A stretch of DNA of 64,000 nt from Symsagittifera roscoffensis. Taxonomy: Eukaryota; Xenacoelomorpha; Acoela; Convolutidae. The notes under the pieces were generated by a model. The model had not been told where the DNA came from. It saw only the letters and a program-made list of their open reading frames with translations, and made no database searches. The stretch is taken from positions 37,323,329 to 37,387,328 of the forward strand of contig NC_087069.1 of NCBI RefSeq assembly GCF_963678635.1, written 5' to 3'. Below are positions 35,489-46,600 of this stretch, one piece after another; the first letter of the stretch is position 1, and each line of letters opens with the position of its first letter. The translations under genes and the position numbers were made by a program.

Positions 35489-37103
35489 CCCATCCGGGTT
35501 TTACAGAGTTTTTTAGAATAGTTCTTCTGCGATTCGAAGGATGGATGATGGACGTTGGTTTTTGGCGAACATCATTTTCTTCCGTTTCCTCTTTGTTAAA
35601 GAAGTTCCAGGAAGCTGGAGTTAGAGACATAAGACGTTGTGTCTTCTAGTGACAACGACTAAGTCTTTGCAACAAACTCAAATCTGATTTCAGAATGGTT
35701 GGCTATGTCAGGTTTTTCTGTTCTGCGTGGAGAACTTCTTTTGTGTCTGATCTAGTTTGGGAATGGCGTGGAGATTGTGCGTGGAGGGGATGCCTGGTTA
35801 CTCGGATCTGTACGTATACTTGAACATCGAGGTGGTCATTGGTCTAGTTCAATGAAGTCCTTTTCTGCGAAGTCAAGTCGTACTCTAAATCCTTTGAGTT
35901 GTGATTGTGAGTGGCATATCGATTGTGGTTGGCCATTCTCTCTCGAGTGTAGTGGGGTCGTTTTGTCTTTAGATGTTCGTCCTTGGTGTTATATTCTGAT
36001 CTATGTATTGCATAATGTAATTTACATTTTATAAAACATTTATTAGTTTAATATTTTTTAATTATGATTTTAGTTAGTTGTTTTCACAAAAGCTTTTTGT
36101 TTTAGTTCGGTTATTTTGAAGAGTTACTCACCCTTGAGTAGCTCTTATTAAAAATAGAGGTGTGGTCACAAAGCGTGGATGTAGCGCGGTGGGTTAGGCC
36201 GGCTATAGAGCATGCTCAGGACATCCTTCCTGGTGGGTTAGGCCAGGAGTGGGAGTATGATTTCATGCGGTTTTTATGAGGGGTCCTGTTATGTGACAAC
36301 GTTTTATGTTGGGTTTGTTGTGGTTTTTCTTATGTCTTGTTGGTTATGTCCTTTTTCCAAAAAGCAAATTGTTCGTGGTATGGGTTTGTCTTTCGACACT
36401 TTTTTGTGTTTTATTATTTCTTTCTTAGACTTTATAATAGTCTTCAAAAGAATAAATTATCCAGTTTTAAACTGGGTTAATCCGGTTTGGGTACCGTTGG
36501 TTTCCTTTTCTTAGTCATGCTGTTATTCTATGATTTGTGGTATTTAGTAAGCTGCGTTGGTTAGTTTTGTTTAGTATATGATTCCTTTCCAACCGGGTTA
36601 AAGGAAAGTTTGAAACATGTTATTATATGTTAGAGTTGTTGAGTGTGAAAACTTGAAACTGAAATTCATTATTTTAAACAATTCTTCGTGGGCGAGCTGT
36701 GCGAGTGTGGATAGAATTTCTGTGCGAATGAATGAGAATATCAAAAGGTTAGTACTGCATTTGCATTTTATTAATTTACTGCATAGAATTTGGAAATTTA
36801 CTGCTAGTTATGGGGGAATTTTAAGTTACAAATTTTCATCATAATTAGATTTACTGCTTGTGGGGAAAATTTTAGAAATGAATTTACTGCATTGGTATTA
36901 AATTTATAAATTTATAAGTGTAAGAGATTAATAGAATTTTTGAAATCTGTTTGATGAAATTTGCGATTTTTATTTGTCTTTTGTGGTTTTTGTAGGTAAT
37001 TGTCGGATGAAGGCTAAAAATCTAAAGAAAACATGGATAAAGTATGGTGAGTTTTTTAATATTTTAATTAGTTAGTAATATTCATTTAATTCATACTTAC
37101 CTG
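35489..37103. other. 3' non-coding region of element 2
   Basis: 1.6 kb similar to 1227-2937. No sense frame of note. On the sense strand a donor consensus CAG|GTAAGT directly follows the ORF3 stop (about 37096-37103), but element 1 has lost it. On the antisense (plus) strand T-rich tracts ending TAG at about 36995 and 37106, and G|GTGAGT/GGTTAGT motifs at about 36749 and 37049, have equivalents in element 1, so a spliced antisense RNA is conceivable. The plus-strand frame 36257-36514 is not kept in frame in element 1. Confidence 0.5.
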
Positions 37104-38910
37104 TTAGTCGTCGGAGAAAAAACCGTGGGGGAAGATGTCGTGGATGAGATCGGAAGTTGTTAGTAGTTTAGCTAAGATGCGGATGATATTTTTAGTCTGA
37201 AGCAGTGGCCAAAGCAATTGAAGTGCCTTAATAGTGGTTAGTTCTTCAGTGCCAACTGCAAACTCATAAGGTGTGTTTTGGATTAGATTATATAATTTGT
37301 GATTGAATTTAGTGTTGTGGATGAATTCTAAAATTGGGATTTCTATAGGTTGTACAAACTCGTGCGGGATAAGGAAGGGTCGGGATTCTTCGGCGTTGAA
37401 GGTCTTGGTGATGGGACAGAAGATGTACATTTGGATTATGGGATCATAATTGCGAAGAATACCATGAAGGTTAGTATCTTTAATGCAATATGTGAAATTT
37501 AGGAAAAATGGTGAAGTGTATTTGGAATTAATGAATTGAAAACGATGGTGTGGTTGTCTAGAGGGTGTGTGTAGGTCAAAGTGATTTTGGATGAAGCGAT
37601 AATAACTATATGTGTGGGTTTGTTTAGTGCGCAACATAATATCGTGTGAGCAGTGTAAATCTCTTTCGTGTGGTGCAAGGAAATGAAAGGTTAGTGAAAA
37701 TATTTGGAAGCGTTCTTTAAAACTTTCGTATGCTTGTGTGTCTGTTAGTGCTTTCTGAAATAATGTGATCAAACTTTCGGTCGAAGATGTTTAGTGTAAA
37801 TATATATGGTGTCTTGATGAAAAATTTCTCGGTAATTTGTGGATTAGCGAAGCGATCGTCGTCTAAGAATTGATCTTGGTTAGCTCTGATGATGTTGTGA
37901 TCATAGTATTCGAGTGTATATTCGTTAGCTCTAGGTGCAGTGTGTGTTTTTAGTGATTTTTTATATCCAACGTAAGTAAATTGTCTAGCGGTTAGTGGTG
38001 TAGTGAGTCGATATAGCATGTCCGTATTTCGCTCTATATCGATGTGAGTGTTAGATAAAGGTAAGCAAAGAGGGTTAGTAAAATGATAATATGAGGTCCA
38101 AGAGAGAGTGGGCATTAAAACGTATTCATCTACAAAGTTGCGCGTTTCGTTAGTGTCGTGGGGGGTGTTTAAGGTGTATTGTGGGAATGAGGGTAAGGTG
38201 ATGGCTAAAAATTCTTTTGTGTTAGTATGCTTGGGGTGGTTGATGTATTCACGGGCTGTTCCTGGTTTTGCTGGGAAAGGATGGTTGGGGAACTTTCTTT
38301 TAAAAGTGCGGTAAGCTCTATTAGTGTTGAGTGAAGATTCAGTTGATGTGGATGATGGTGCTAATGATTCAGTATAATTTGAAGAGGGTGTAGGGGTAGG
38401 GGGGTTGGATGAATTTATTGTGGAGGAGATTTGGTTTATTGTTGGGGTATGGAGGTGGTAGGGTTGTTGTTGAAGGGTAATAAAATTATCTAGCTCTGGG
38501 GAGATTCGGTGGGTGTCTGGAGAATGAGATGATTGGTCAGAATGAAATGAGGAGTAGGTTGGGGTAACTTGGGAAGCATAAGAGGGTGTGGAAGTGATTG
38601 GGTCAGGGTTATTGGATAATATGGGTTGAAAAGGGGGTTGAGAAAAATTAGAAGAGTTATGAAAATTATTGGATGGGGATGGTTCTGAGTCGGCAAATTC
38701 ATCGGGGGTTTCAATATTCGGGTTATTGAGTTGTGAGATGGAATATAAAACTGAGATGTGTGAATTAGTGTCGGAATTCATGCCTGATGTTACATTACTA
38801 GATGGAAAATCGGGTGGCGGAAAAGCAAAAAGTGGTATTATTGGGATTGGAGAGGTAAGATTGGTTGGGTGGGAATTTGATCGGTGTAGTGATCCAAGTT
38901 GGCGGCTCAT
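37104..38910 (-). pseudogene. ORF3 of element 2: large unknown protein, one frameshift
   Basis: A frame of about 600 codons that I do not recognise. The first 190 residues are Ser/Thr/Pro/Asn-rich and probably disordered. From about residue 195 (TNRAYRTFKRKFPNHPF) to the end it looks globular, rich in Tyr/Phe/His, ending FFSDD. It starts with ATG at 38908-38910 overlapping the envelope stop as ATGA. A T-rich AG (AATCATTTTTTTAG, AG at 38917-38918), present in both elements, lies 7 bp before the ATG and looks like a 3' splice site, suggesting its own spliced mRNA. One extra base near 37752-37757 relative to element 1 shifts the frame: residues after about 385 are read at 37104-37772. No signal peptide or membrane segment is evident. 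Confidence 0.75.
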
Positions 38911-41526
38911 CGTGGGCTAAAAAAATGATTATTTTGAGACTGAAAAGCGGTGGTATGGGGTTGTTCAATAATTTGTTCATAAGTATTATGATCTTGTGAC
39001 TGGTGTGTCATTATATGTTGGATGGGACTTTGTGATGTGGTGAGTCGAAAATTTGGATTATGTGTGATGGCTAAATTTCGAAAATTTCGTGGGACTAGGG
39101 ATAGTGGATGGTTATTTGGTAGGGGTGGTAATTGTGGTGCCGTTGGCGTTATGTCTACATTGTTATGTTCTTCGTCGTATGTATTTTGTCGTGTTGCTAT
39201 TTTTGTGTTATATTCTTTTATTTGTGCGTCTAAAAGAATTTTGTTTATAGATGTAGAAAAGATTCCAAAAAATCCTGCAAAGAGTATGCGTGCTACGCTT
39301 GCTTGTCTGTTTACTTGTGTGTGTATAGCACATGTGTTGTAGATTCCTTTTAAAAGTGAGAAAAGAAATTCAATAAAGTTAAACATTGCGTATAAAATAG
39401 TCAATTTTTCTAAGATGTAGTAGGGCCATCCTAGAAAATCGAGGATCTCATTTTTGAGTGTAACAAAGCTAAAAATGTTAATTGGTGATATATCTTGGGG
39501 ACGGTATTTTTCACCGTTTAGATATATATAATCTTTAATGTCTTTAAAATATCCGCTATAGTCTTGCGTGTAGATATCGGCAAATCCTGCGGTTTCCGCA
39601 AATTTGCGTAAATTTTGGTCTATTGATTGTCTTTGTATAGTGTCCATTTGTGTTAATAATTCTTGGAATTGTTGTGTTCTAATGTGATGTTGAATATCTG
39701 ATTTTGAATAGATTCCTATTGATTGTAAGTCTATATTTGGGTTTCGAGCAATAGCGCGAATGCTTTCTGGTGAAAATTTTTTGAGTGATTGCATTAATGT
39801 GGGATATGGAGTGAGAAGATAATATTTATTTTCATCAGGGTTTAGTTGTACTACATTGTGGCTGTTTTCTGATCCACATGGGACTGCGGTATCCCAGAAA
39901 TAGGTTCTTCGTGAAAGTGTATCCACGAAATGTACTTTATTCTTATAAAAGATAGGGATTCTTTTATAACATCGTTTATCTTCAAAAACGTATAGTGGTG
40001 ATACTTTTTTAGTACAAGTATAAAACCATAAGATGTTTCCTTCATAGTCTAAAAAATTTGATCTATTTCCAGATAATAAGTATCCTGCATAGGGTATTTT
40101 TAATACTGCTAGTGCAAGTGATTGGAATATTTGTGTTCGTTCTAATTCGCATAGTTGGTGTAGTGTTTCTAATTCGGAGAGTGATATTTCTTGAAAAAAT
40201 TCGGCTAATTGTATAATCTAGTTTCATATCTAAATGAATATCATAGTGGATATTACCGAAATATGTAGTATTCATTAGTGATAATTCTTGTAAGCGTGTG
40301 CTTCTGGTGTCATGGGGTTTTAGATGTCCACCAGGTTGTCCGTTGCTTTTTTCAAAATTAGCTGTTATATAGGATGTTCCTTCGTTTGGAGGATGACCTG
40401 TGGCATATGGGTCAAGTTTTATTTTTCCAGTGGTCATGTCGAATCCTTTTTCGTATTCAACTAATATTTCAGAGTATTGTGTTCTGTGAAGTGGATTCCT
40501 GTATTTACATGCAAGTTCTGTTTCTTGATATATTTGAAAACGTGTCAATTTATTTTCTATATTGTGTATGTTTCTAAAATTAGTACTTTGTTTTCGTGAT
40601 GGATGTACTTGTTCATATGGAATTGATTGTATAAAGTATTTTTCGTGAAATTTTATCATACGAGCGTGTATTCTTGCTACTTGAAATGTTGTACATGTAT
40701 CTTCGGGGAACCAAACAATTGTTGCTTGTGTTCTCGTTGTAGGGTCGCAATAACCTTGATCATTTTTACAAGGTAATCGGATTCCTTGATAGATCATTGT
40801 ATTATCTGATAAATCTCGTGTTAGTTGTATTTTTTCGAGTTGTATTTTCCAATCGAAAAACATTATTTCTTGGTATCCTTTATTTTTTGTGTCTGCTTTG
40901 CAGTTTGATGGGTTATTTATACCAATGTGTGGTATCCAATGTTTATCGTGTAGGTCATAGGTTAATCGTCCGTGTGCGCCGTTATACGGGTATTTTTCGT
41001 CTAGTTTTATATGTCCTTGGTGTCTTTCAAGTTGTGATTGATGTACAGAGTCTGAAAAAACTTGAAAGTTAACTAACTTTCTTTCGGAGTTTTTATTTTG
41101 TGTGATGTTTAGTCTAAGTAATTCATTTTTACAATCGTCGGGATTGAGATGTAAAAGACGTTCTATATTACTCTGATAGAATGATTCATGGTCAAGTCGG
41201 TTTTTGTTTCCGTTCGAGACTTGTGAACAATGTACTTTCTTTTCGGAAAATGTTGCTGTGAATTTATAACCTGTAACTGTTGTTGCTCGGGCTTTTGAAT
41301 AGAGTGTTGCTATTACATTTGTGGTTTCTATAGTTTGTGGTTCTGTTTCACATTGTGATACTTGATTTATTGCATATTTGTGTAGTGTTTTTTGTTCATT
41401 TTCTTCACAATCGTAATGTGTTACTAATAAATCTTGTGGTCCTGTACGAGGGGAAGGGTTTATGTTTTGATTTGAGATTACTAGAAAAAGGAGTTGGAGA
41501 AAAATTAATAATTTTAGAATATACAT
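38907..41526 (-). pseudogene. Envelope glycoprotein of element 2, chuvirus-type, one frameshift
   Basis: About 870 codons. The N-terminus is a clear signal peptide (MYILKLLIFLQLLFLVIS). The ectodomain has many cysteines and N-glycosylation sites, and a C-terminal part (about 39300-39420) has two hydrophobic stretches followed by a cytoplasmic-like Pro/Gln-rich tail. The order of landmarks, an early YDC, a GYKF segment followed by VHCS, a W...DTCTTFQVA segment, a CELER helix, then CYKRIPIFYKNKVHFVD, resembles glycoproteins of chuviruses (Jingchuvirales), which other arthropod LTR elements have captured. This is recall, not a search. One extra A in the run 40194-40199 (element 1 has five) shifts the frame: the first part is open at 40195-41526, the second at 38907-40190. 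Its ATG overlaps the end of the upstream Pro-rich frame. Confidence 0.75.
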
Positions 41527-42650
41527 GTGTATGATAATCCTGAGTATGGATTATAAAATGTAATGTAGCCAATTGTGTTTTTGGTATATCTGTCGTATTT
41601 GTATATTACTTCAGTAGTTATAAACGGTGGTGGTAGTGATTGAGCTGTTATGTTAGGTGGGTTTAATGGGTAGGGATGTTGGGTAATATTGTTTAACTTA
41701 ACTGTGATTTCAAACTTTAATTGTAAACTGTTTTGTTGGAGTATTTGAATATTGTGATCACGGATATCGTTGTGAATATCTTGGCGATATTGTAATCTAT
41801 TAAGTGCCCAGTTATGAAGGCGGTTACTTTCTTGATGTTGTCCAAATAATGGTGGAGGTGCTGTAAATGTATTCCAATCTAGTCTTAAAGGAATATTTAT
41901 TGATGATTGTTCTCGATATCTGGCGTCGAGATTATTTGGAAAATTTAAGTTAAAAGGTGGTGGTGAAATCTGGCTTATTGATGGTGTTGATGGTAGTGAT
42001 AATGTTTCTGGTAGTGATGAGGATGTTGTTGTATCCGTAGAAATATCTATTGGATTATTGACTAAATTTAATTCACCTTGTGTAAATGAATGTGTTGTCC
42101 AATATGGTAGTCGTGATGCCTGGTTTGGGGGGTTAAAGGGATTTTCACGTATTTGTTCAGATGTTGGTGTTGAACCTAAGTAATCTGATGGTAGGCTTGA
42201 GGTGCTACGTTGTGAAAGAAGCGTAGGGGTTTCTGGTAATATACCAATGGGGTTTTCTGGAGTGTTTTGTGATGGGGATTGAGGTATATCAAAATGAACT
42301 CGGGGAGTTTGAAAATTTCTGTTTCGTCGAGGATGTATAATTTGTCTATTTATTTCGACTGTATTTTGGTTTTGACTAGGATTTCTTATTCTACTTAGTT
42401 CTTGTGGTAGTGTTGGGTATAGGTTATATGTTGGTTCGCTTAGAGGTGCTTGTCGTTGAACTGGTTCTAGTGGTTCTGATAAACGAGCATGTCGTTCTTC
42501 AAAAGTGTATGGATTGTCTTGAAAAGAAATTCGTGTAGATGTTTGAGGATTTTGAGTAGTTGAAGGTGGTGTTGGGTTATCTTGGGATGATGTCGGTGAA
42601 GACTGATTCTGTGACTGTTGGGTAGCAATTTTTGATGGATTTTTGAATTG
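41514..42650 (-). CDS. Pro/Ser/Thr-rich 378-codon frame without an ATG
   Basis: I read this frame codon by codon: it is open from 42650 (a TAA lies at 42651-42653) to the TAA at 41514-41516, yet contains no ATG, nor TTG or CTG. The product is Pro/Ser/Thr/Asn-rich for about 220 residues (IIHPRRNRNFQTPRV, LPSTPSISQISPPP), then more structured, with a probable helix (NRLHNWALNRLQYRQDIHNDI). It ends 13 nt inside the envelope start. Element 1 keeps the protein similarity (8094-9240). Translation must begin elsewhere: a spliced leader exon joined at a conserved CAG|TCTTCACCGAC motif (about 42595) is the simplest explanation; frameshifting from the upstream ORF is blocked by the TAA. Unknown function; possibly a glycoprotein partner or matrix-like protein. 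Confidence 0.55.
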   Translation of the reverse strand, partial: QFKNPSKIATQQSQNQSSPTSSQDNPTPPSTTQNPQTSTRISFQDNPYTFEERHARLSEPLEPVQRQAPLSEPTYNLYPTLPQELSRIRNPSQNQNTVEINRQIIHPRRNRNFQTPRVHFDIPQSPSQNTPENPIGILPETPTLLSQRSTSSLPSDYLGSTPTSEQIRENPFNPPNQASRLPYWTTHSFTQGELNLVNNPIDISTDTTTSSSLPETLSLPSTPSISQISPPPFNLNFPNNLDARYREQSSINIPLRLDWNTFTAPPPLFGQHQESNRLHNWALNRLQYRQDIHNDIRDHNIQILQQNSLQLKFEITVKLNNITQHPYPLNPPNITAQSLPPPFITTEVIYKYDRYTKNTIGYITFYNPYSGLSYTCIF

Positions 42651-42655
42651 TTACT

Positions 42656-42844
42656 TTAGTGGGAAGGTTTATGTTTATTATAATATTCTTCCAAAAAAAT
42701 AATTAGAAAAATTGTTGCTAGGGCAAATGTGATGATTGCTTTCTTTATACATTTGCATATTGTCAAAATGAGGGATGATAAAAATGTTATGAAAATTACA
42801 AACAATAAAAAAATATCAGTTCTACTGAAAATTGTTCGTCTCAT
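42656..42844 (-). CDS. Small membrane protein TM2 (62 aa)
   Basis: 62 residues, with two hydrophobic segments (about residues 10-28 and 37-50) around a short KCIKK basic-cysteine turn, so probably a hairpin membrane protein. Its ATG overlaps the stop of the preceding ORF as ATGA (42841-42844), which suggests coupled termination-reinitiation. The element 1 version (9246-9420) is nearly identical in protein, including the ends of both hydrophobic segments. It is viroporin-like in size, but no function can be assigned. Confidence 0.55.
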   Translation of the reverse strand: MRRTIFSRTDIFLLFVIFITFLSSLILTICKCIKKAIITFALATIFLIIFLEEYYNKHKPSH

Positions 42845-43071
42845 TTAGACAAGTTGTATAAATCGTACCTGTGGATATAATCAAGGGTTTTGGAAAGTTG
42901 GAGGAATAGTTCGAGTATGGTGTAGAAAATTAAAAAAATATTACAAAAAATGATTAGGATTATTAGAAAAGATTCAAGTATATCAAAAAGAAATATTATA
43001 AAGGTTTCAAATATTGTAAAAAAATGTTTAAGATTTATGAGTATTCGAGTAACTGATTGAGAGAAGAGCAT
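42841..43071 (-). CDS. Small membrane protein TM1 (76 aa)
   Basis: 76 residues, strongly hydrophobic from about residue 16 to 58 (FFTIFETFIIFLFDIL, then FLIILIIFCNIFLIF), with a polar Tyr/Asp/His-rich C-terminus. It is followed with a 4-nt ATGA overlap by TM2. Element 1 retains only its first codons. It lies about 600 bp after the gag-pol stop, so it is probably translated from a subgenomic RNA. No family recognised. Confidence 0.45.
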   Translation of the reverse strand: MLFSQSVTRILINLKHFFTIFETFIIFLFDILESFLIILIIFCNIFLIFYTILELFLQLSKTLDYIHRYDLYNLSK

Positions 43072-43669
43072 TTAAGAAATGATCTCTTGGTCGAATATTT
43101 TTTGCTGTTTGAGGCGATTTTCAAGTGTGGTCGGATTATTTATTAGTTTTTTGACAAGTGGGTTGAGTTTTGTAAAAAATTGTTGGGGGCAATTTTCATG
43201 GTGATCGGGAGGTCGTCTTTTTCTTTATTTTTGTTTGTCAAATGATCCGGGGTATGGTGAGATTTTTATACTTTAGGCTAATTAAAATGTTCATTTTGTT
43301 ACTTTAGGCTAAGTTAACAAATTTGCTTTGGGGGTATTCGTGGTCTGAGTTGGGGAAATATTGTTGATCTTTGGGTTATTAGATAAGGGAGGGGTACGGT
43401 ATTATGGTGATATTTATTTTAGTTGTCAAGTTGGAGTGGTTTGCTTATTTTTGACCTGGAGGTCGTAAAGTTATAGTTATAGATGTGCCTGGAGTTCTAT
43501 ATTATTCGTCTAATTGGTCTTAGTTTGAGTTAGAGAAAGTGACGGATTGGATGAATCCTATTGGTCTATTTTGAACTAGAATTATTGCGTACTTGTCAGC
43601 ATGTTATTTTGAAAAATGTAAATGAAAAATGTTTCGGAGGTTTCAAGATTGTGAAGTATAATGTTAAAA
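43072..43669. other. Spacer between gag-pol and TM1
   Basis: About 600 bp, no frame supported on either strand. Partly conserved with 9481-10059 in element 1. It could hold the start of a subgenomic envelope-region transcript, but I see no TATA box or splice signal I trust. Confidence 0.4.
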
Positions 43670-46600
43670 TTACTTTTGAAATTCCACTTTCTTTAAAATT
43701 TTAGATTGGGGGATGAATATTTTATAGTTTTTACGTGGTTGATTTCGGAGTCTTGTTGTTTTTCGATTTTCTGATTTGTCGATCTGTTCTTGGGGTATTA
43801 TTTGTTCGGTCATTTTTCTATTTTTTCTTTGTTTTGGGGATTCTTTATGGTTTTGTGTATTGTTTTTGGTGGCGGTTGGTTTTGTGTTTTGATTTTCGGT
43901 GGGGTTATCATTTTGTTCTGTGTTTTTCAGATGTGGTTCATTTTGAATGATTTTTAATCTTGTGAAAGAATATAATTGAGTTAATTCGCGGAGTGCGTAT
44001 TCTTTTGGGTAATAAGGTAATAGGTTGTTTCGATGTTGAACGATTTCTTTTTTGTTTGAGTCGGTAATTTTATATGTGACCTCAGTGGGTCTTGCAATTA
44101 TTTGGTATGGTCCTTTTCGAAGGGGTTGTAATTTTTTAGAAATTCCCTTTTGAGTATTAAAATTAGGTATTAAAACAAATGTTCCAATTTTTAATTCGGA
44201 GGCTGGTGTAAAACGTGAATTGATTTGTTCATTAATGTTTTGTCTTTGTAATAACTTTTTTGTTATTTTTTGATAAATTTCATTGTGTTTTTTATCTCTA
44301 TTTAGAATCCATTCGGTGTGTGTACCGGAGGCTAGTTTAAGAATTTGTGGGTGATGAAAATGATCTTCATCGTGTGTATGTAAAGGTAGGTTATAACAAA
44401 TTGAATCTTTATTTGGTTGACAATAACCTTGTGCGTTTTTATGAGAATTTGCTGTAAACATTATTGGTTTGCGTGGCTTTTGGTTAAAAACCATTTCGTA
44501 TGGTGACATTCCTAAAGTTGTCGTAATTTGTGAATTATATGCTAAGGGAAATAATTTTACATCTGCTGACCATTCGGTATATTTTGTATCATTTCCGTTG
44601 ATGATACATCTAAGATATTCTTGTAATGAACGGTTCATACCTTCGACTAAGCCGTTTGTCCAAGGTGCATGAGATGTACGTGGTTTGTGTTTAATGTTAT
44701 ATAAATGACATAGTGTGATAATTTCATTATTTATGAATTCTGTACCGTTGTCTGTAACTAAAATTTCTGGTAGTCCGAATTTTGCTATCCAGTGTTCATA
44801 GAGTGTTGTGTAAGCGTAATAAGCGTTACAATGTGGTACTGGGTTAAGTGCTACATAATGTGTAAATGCGTCAACAATTACCATAATGTAGGAGTTTCCT
44901 TCGGATGAGGGTGAAATTGGTCCTTTGGTATCAAATGAGATACGATGATTAAAGTACAAACTTTGTCCTTTAAAATCTTGTTTTTGTGCTATTTGTTTTT
45001 GATTTGGGTAAGGTTTATTTAGTTGACATACTATACAATCATTGCATAATACTTTTATCCAAATTGGTACATTTGGGAAGTAAAAATTTTGTATAAAATT
45101 TGAATATGTTTTTTCTGATCCAGAGTGTCCTTTAATATTTTGTGTATGTGAAATATTAAAAGCTATAAGAATCATACTTAAAGGGAGACAGGGAACTGTA
45201 GATTCATTCAGGTTATACTCTAAAAGGTCTGTATTTTCGTTAATTGTTGTGTTGTTAAATTTGCGAAAGTATCGGAGGAGTGTTTTGTTTCCTAGAATGG
45301 TTGAATCTGCCTTGACAGGTTTAGTTTTATATTTGTGCCATGATTTTAGTTGTCTAATTATCGGGTCAAGATTTTGATATTGTTTCAGTGTTGAAATTGT
45401 AATTGTTTCTGTTGGAGGGAGAAAAATGTTTTCAATTTCGAATTTAGATAAGGGTATTGTATCAAGTGGGTCGTGGAGGTCAAAAACTTGATTTATTGTG
45501 TATTTTGAATCATTTGTTTGTGGTCCTGATAAATTTATTTTATCAGTTAAATTTTCTTTTTCAATTAGTGGAAAATGGTCTTTCTTAGGTGGGTGTTGTT
45601 TTGTTCGTTTTTGTTGGGTGTTATTTTTTATCCATTGAGAATATGGGATTGGTTTGAAAGTTGATGTTCCAAGTAGATCAACTTCATAATGATTATTTTG
45701 ACAATCTAAATAAAGTGGGAAATGTTGTAAACTATTTATTTGTGATTGTTCAATATCAGTTTTTACTGCATATTTGCATTCCAATCGGGGTGATGTTTCG
45801 TTTTCTGCAAGGTAGAATTTTATGTTTTTGGGTATTTCAACTGTTGTTTTTCGAGTAAGTAATTCAGGTGGTGTATTTCGACTTAAGGTGTCTGGTAATG
45901 CAAGATTTTTTCCTGCAGTCCAAACTATATGTAAGTTTGGAAATTTCATTAGAATTAGTTGAAATCTGTAAACTCGGTGGTTTGGGTTAGATTTTTGTGT
46001 AAAGAGAAAGATGATTGGTTTATGGTCTGTGAATAAAACTGTGGGGTGTTTTGATCCAAGTATCAGAAATTCATATTCTGTCAGTGTATATATTATGGCT
46101 GTACATTCTCTCATTAGAGTTGAGAGTCGTAGCTCTGCTTGAGTGAATAATCGAGAATTTGCTGATATGAGGTTCTTTTTATTTGTACCATTATGTGATT
46201 GTAATAGTGCTGCACCGATGCCAAAGTTCGAAGCATCGCACATTGCATAAAATGGTTGATTTGAATCTGGAATTGTGTTTGAAATTTGTTCAGTTAAAAG
46301 TTTCTTTATTTCTTCAAATCGTGTTTGATGTTCTGTGTTCCATTCAAAATTATTTTGTTGTCTAAGGATGTTATAAAATGGTCGTAGATATAATTGCATT
46401 TTATAAACATATTTACTTAAAAAGTTTAACATTCCAAGAAATTCTTGGATTTTCTTTTTATTTGTTGGTGGTTGAAGTTTTTGAATAGCGTCAATGCGTG
46501 ATTTCAATGGAGTGATTGTTTTTCTTTCTATATTATGTCCTAAGATTTTAACTCTTGTCAAAAAGAAGTGTGATTTATCGGGGGCGGCCTTCAGATTTTC

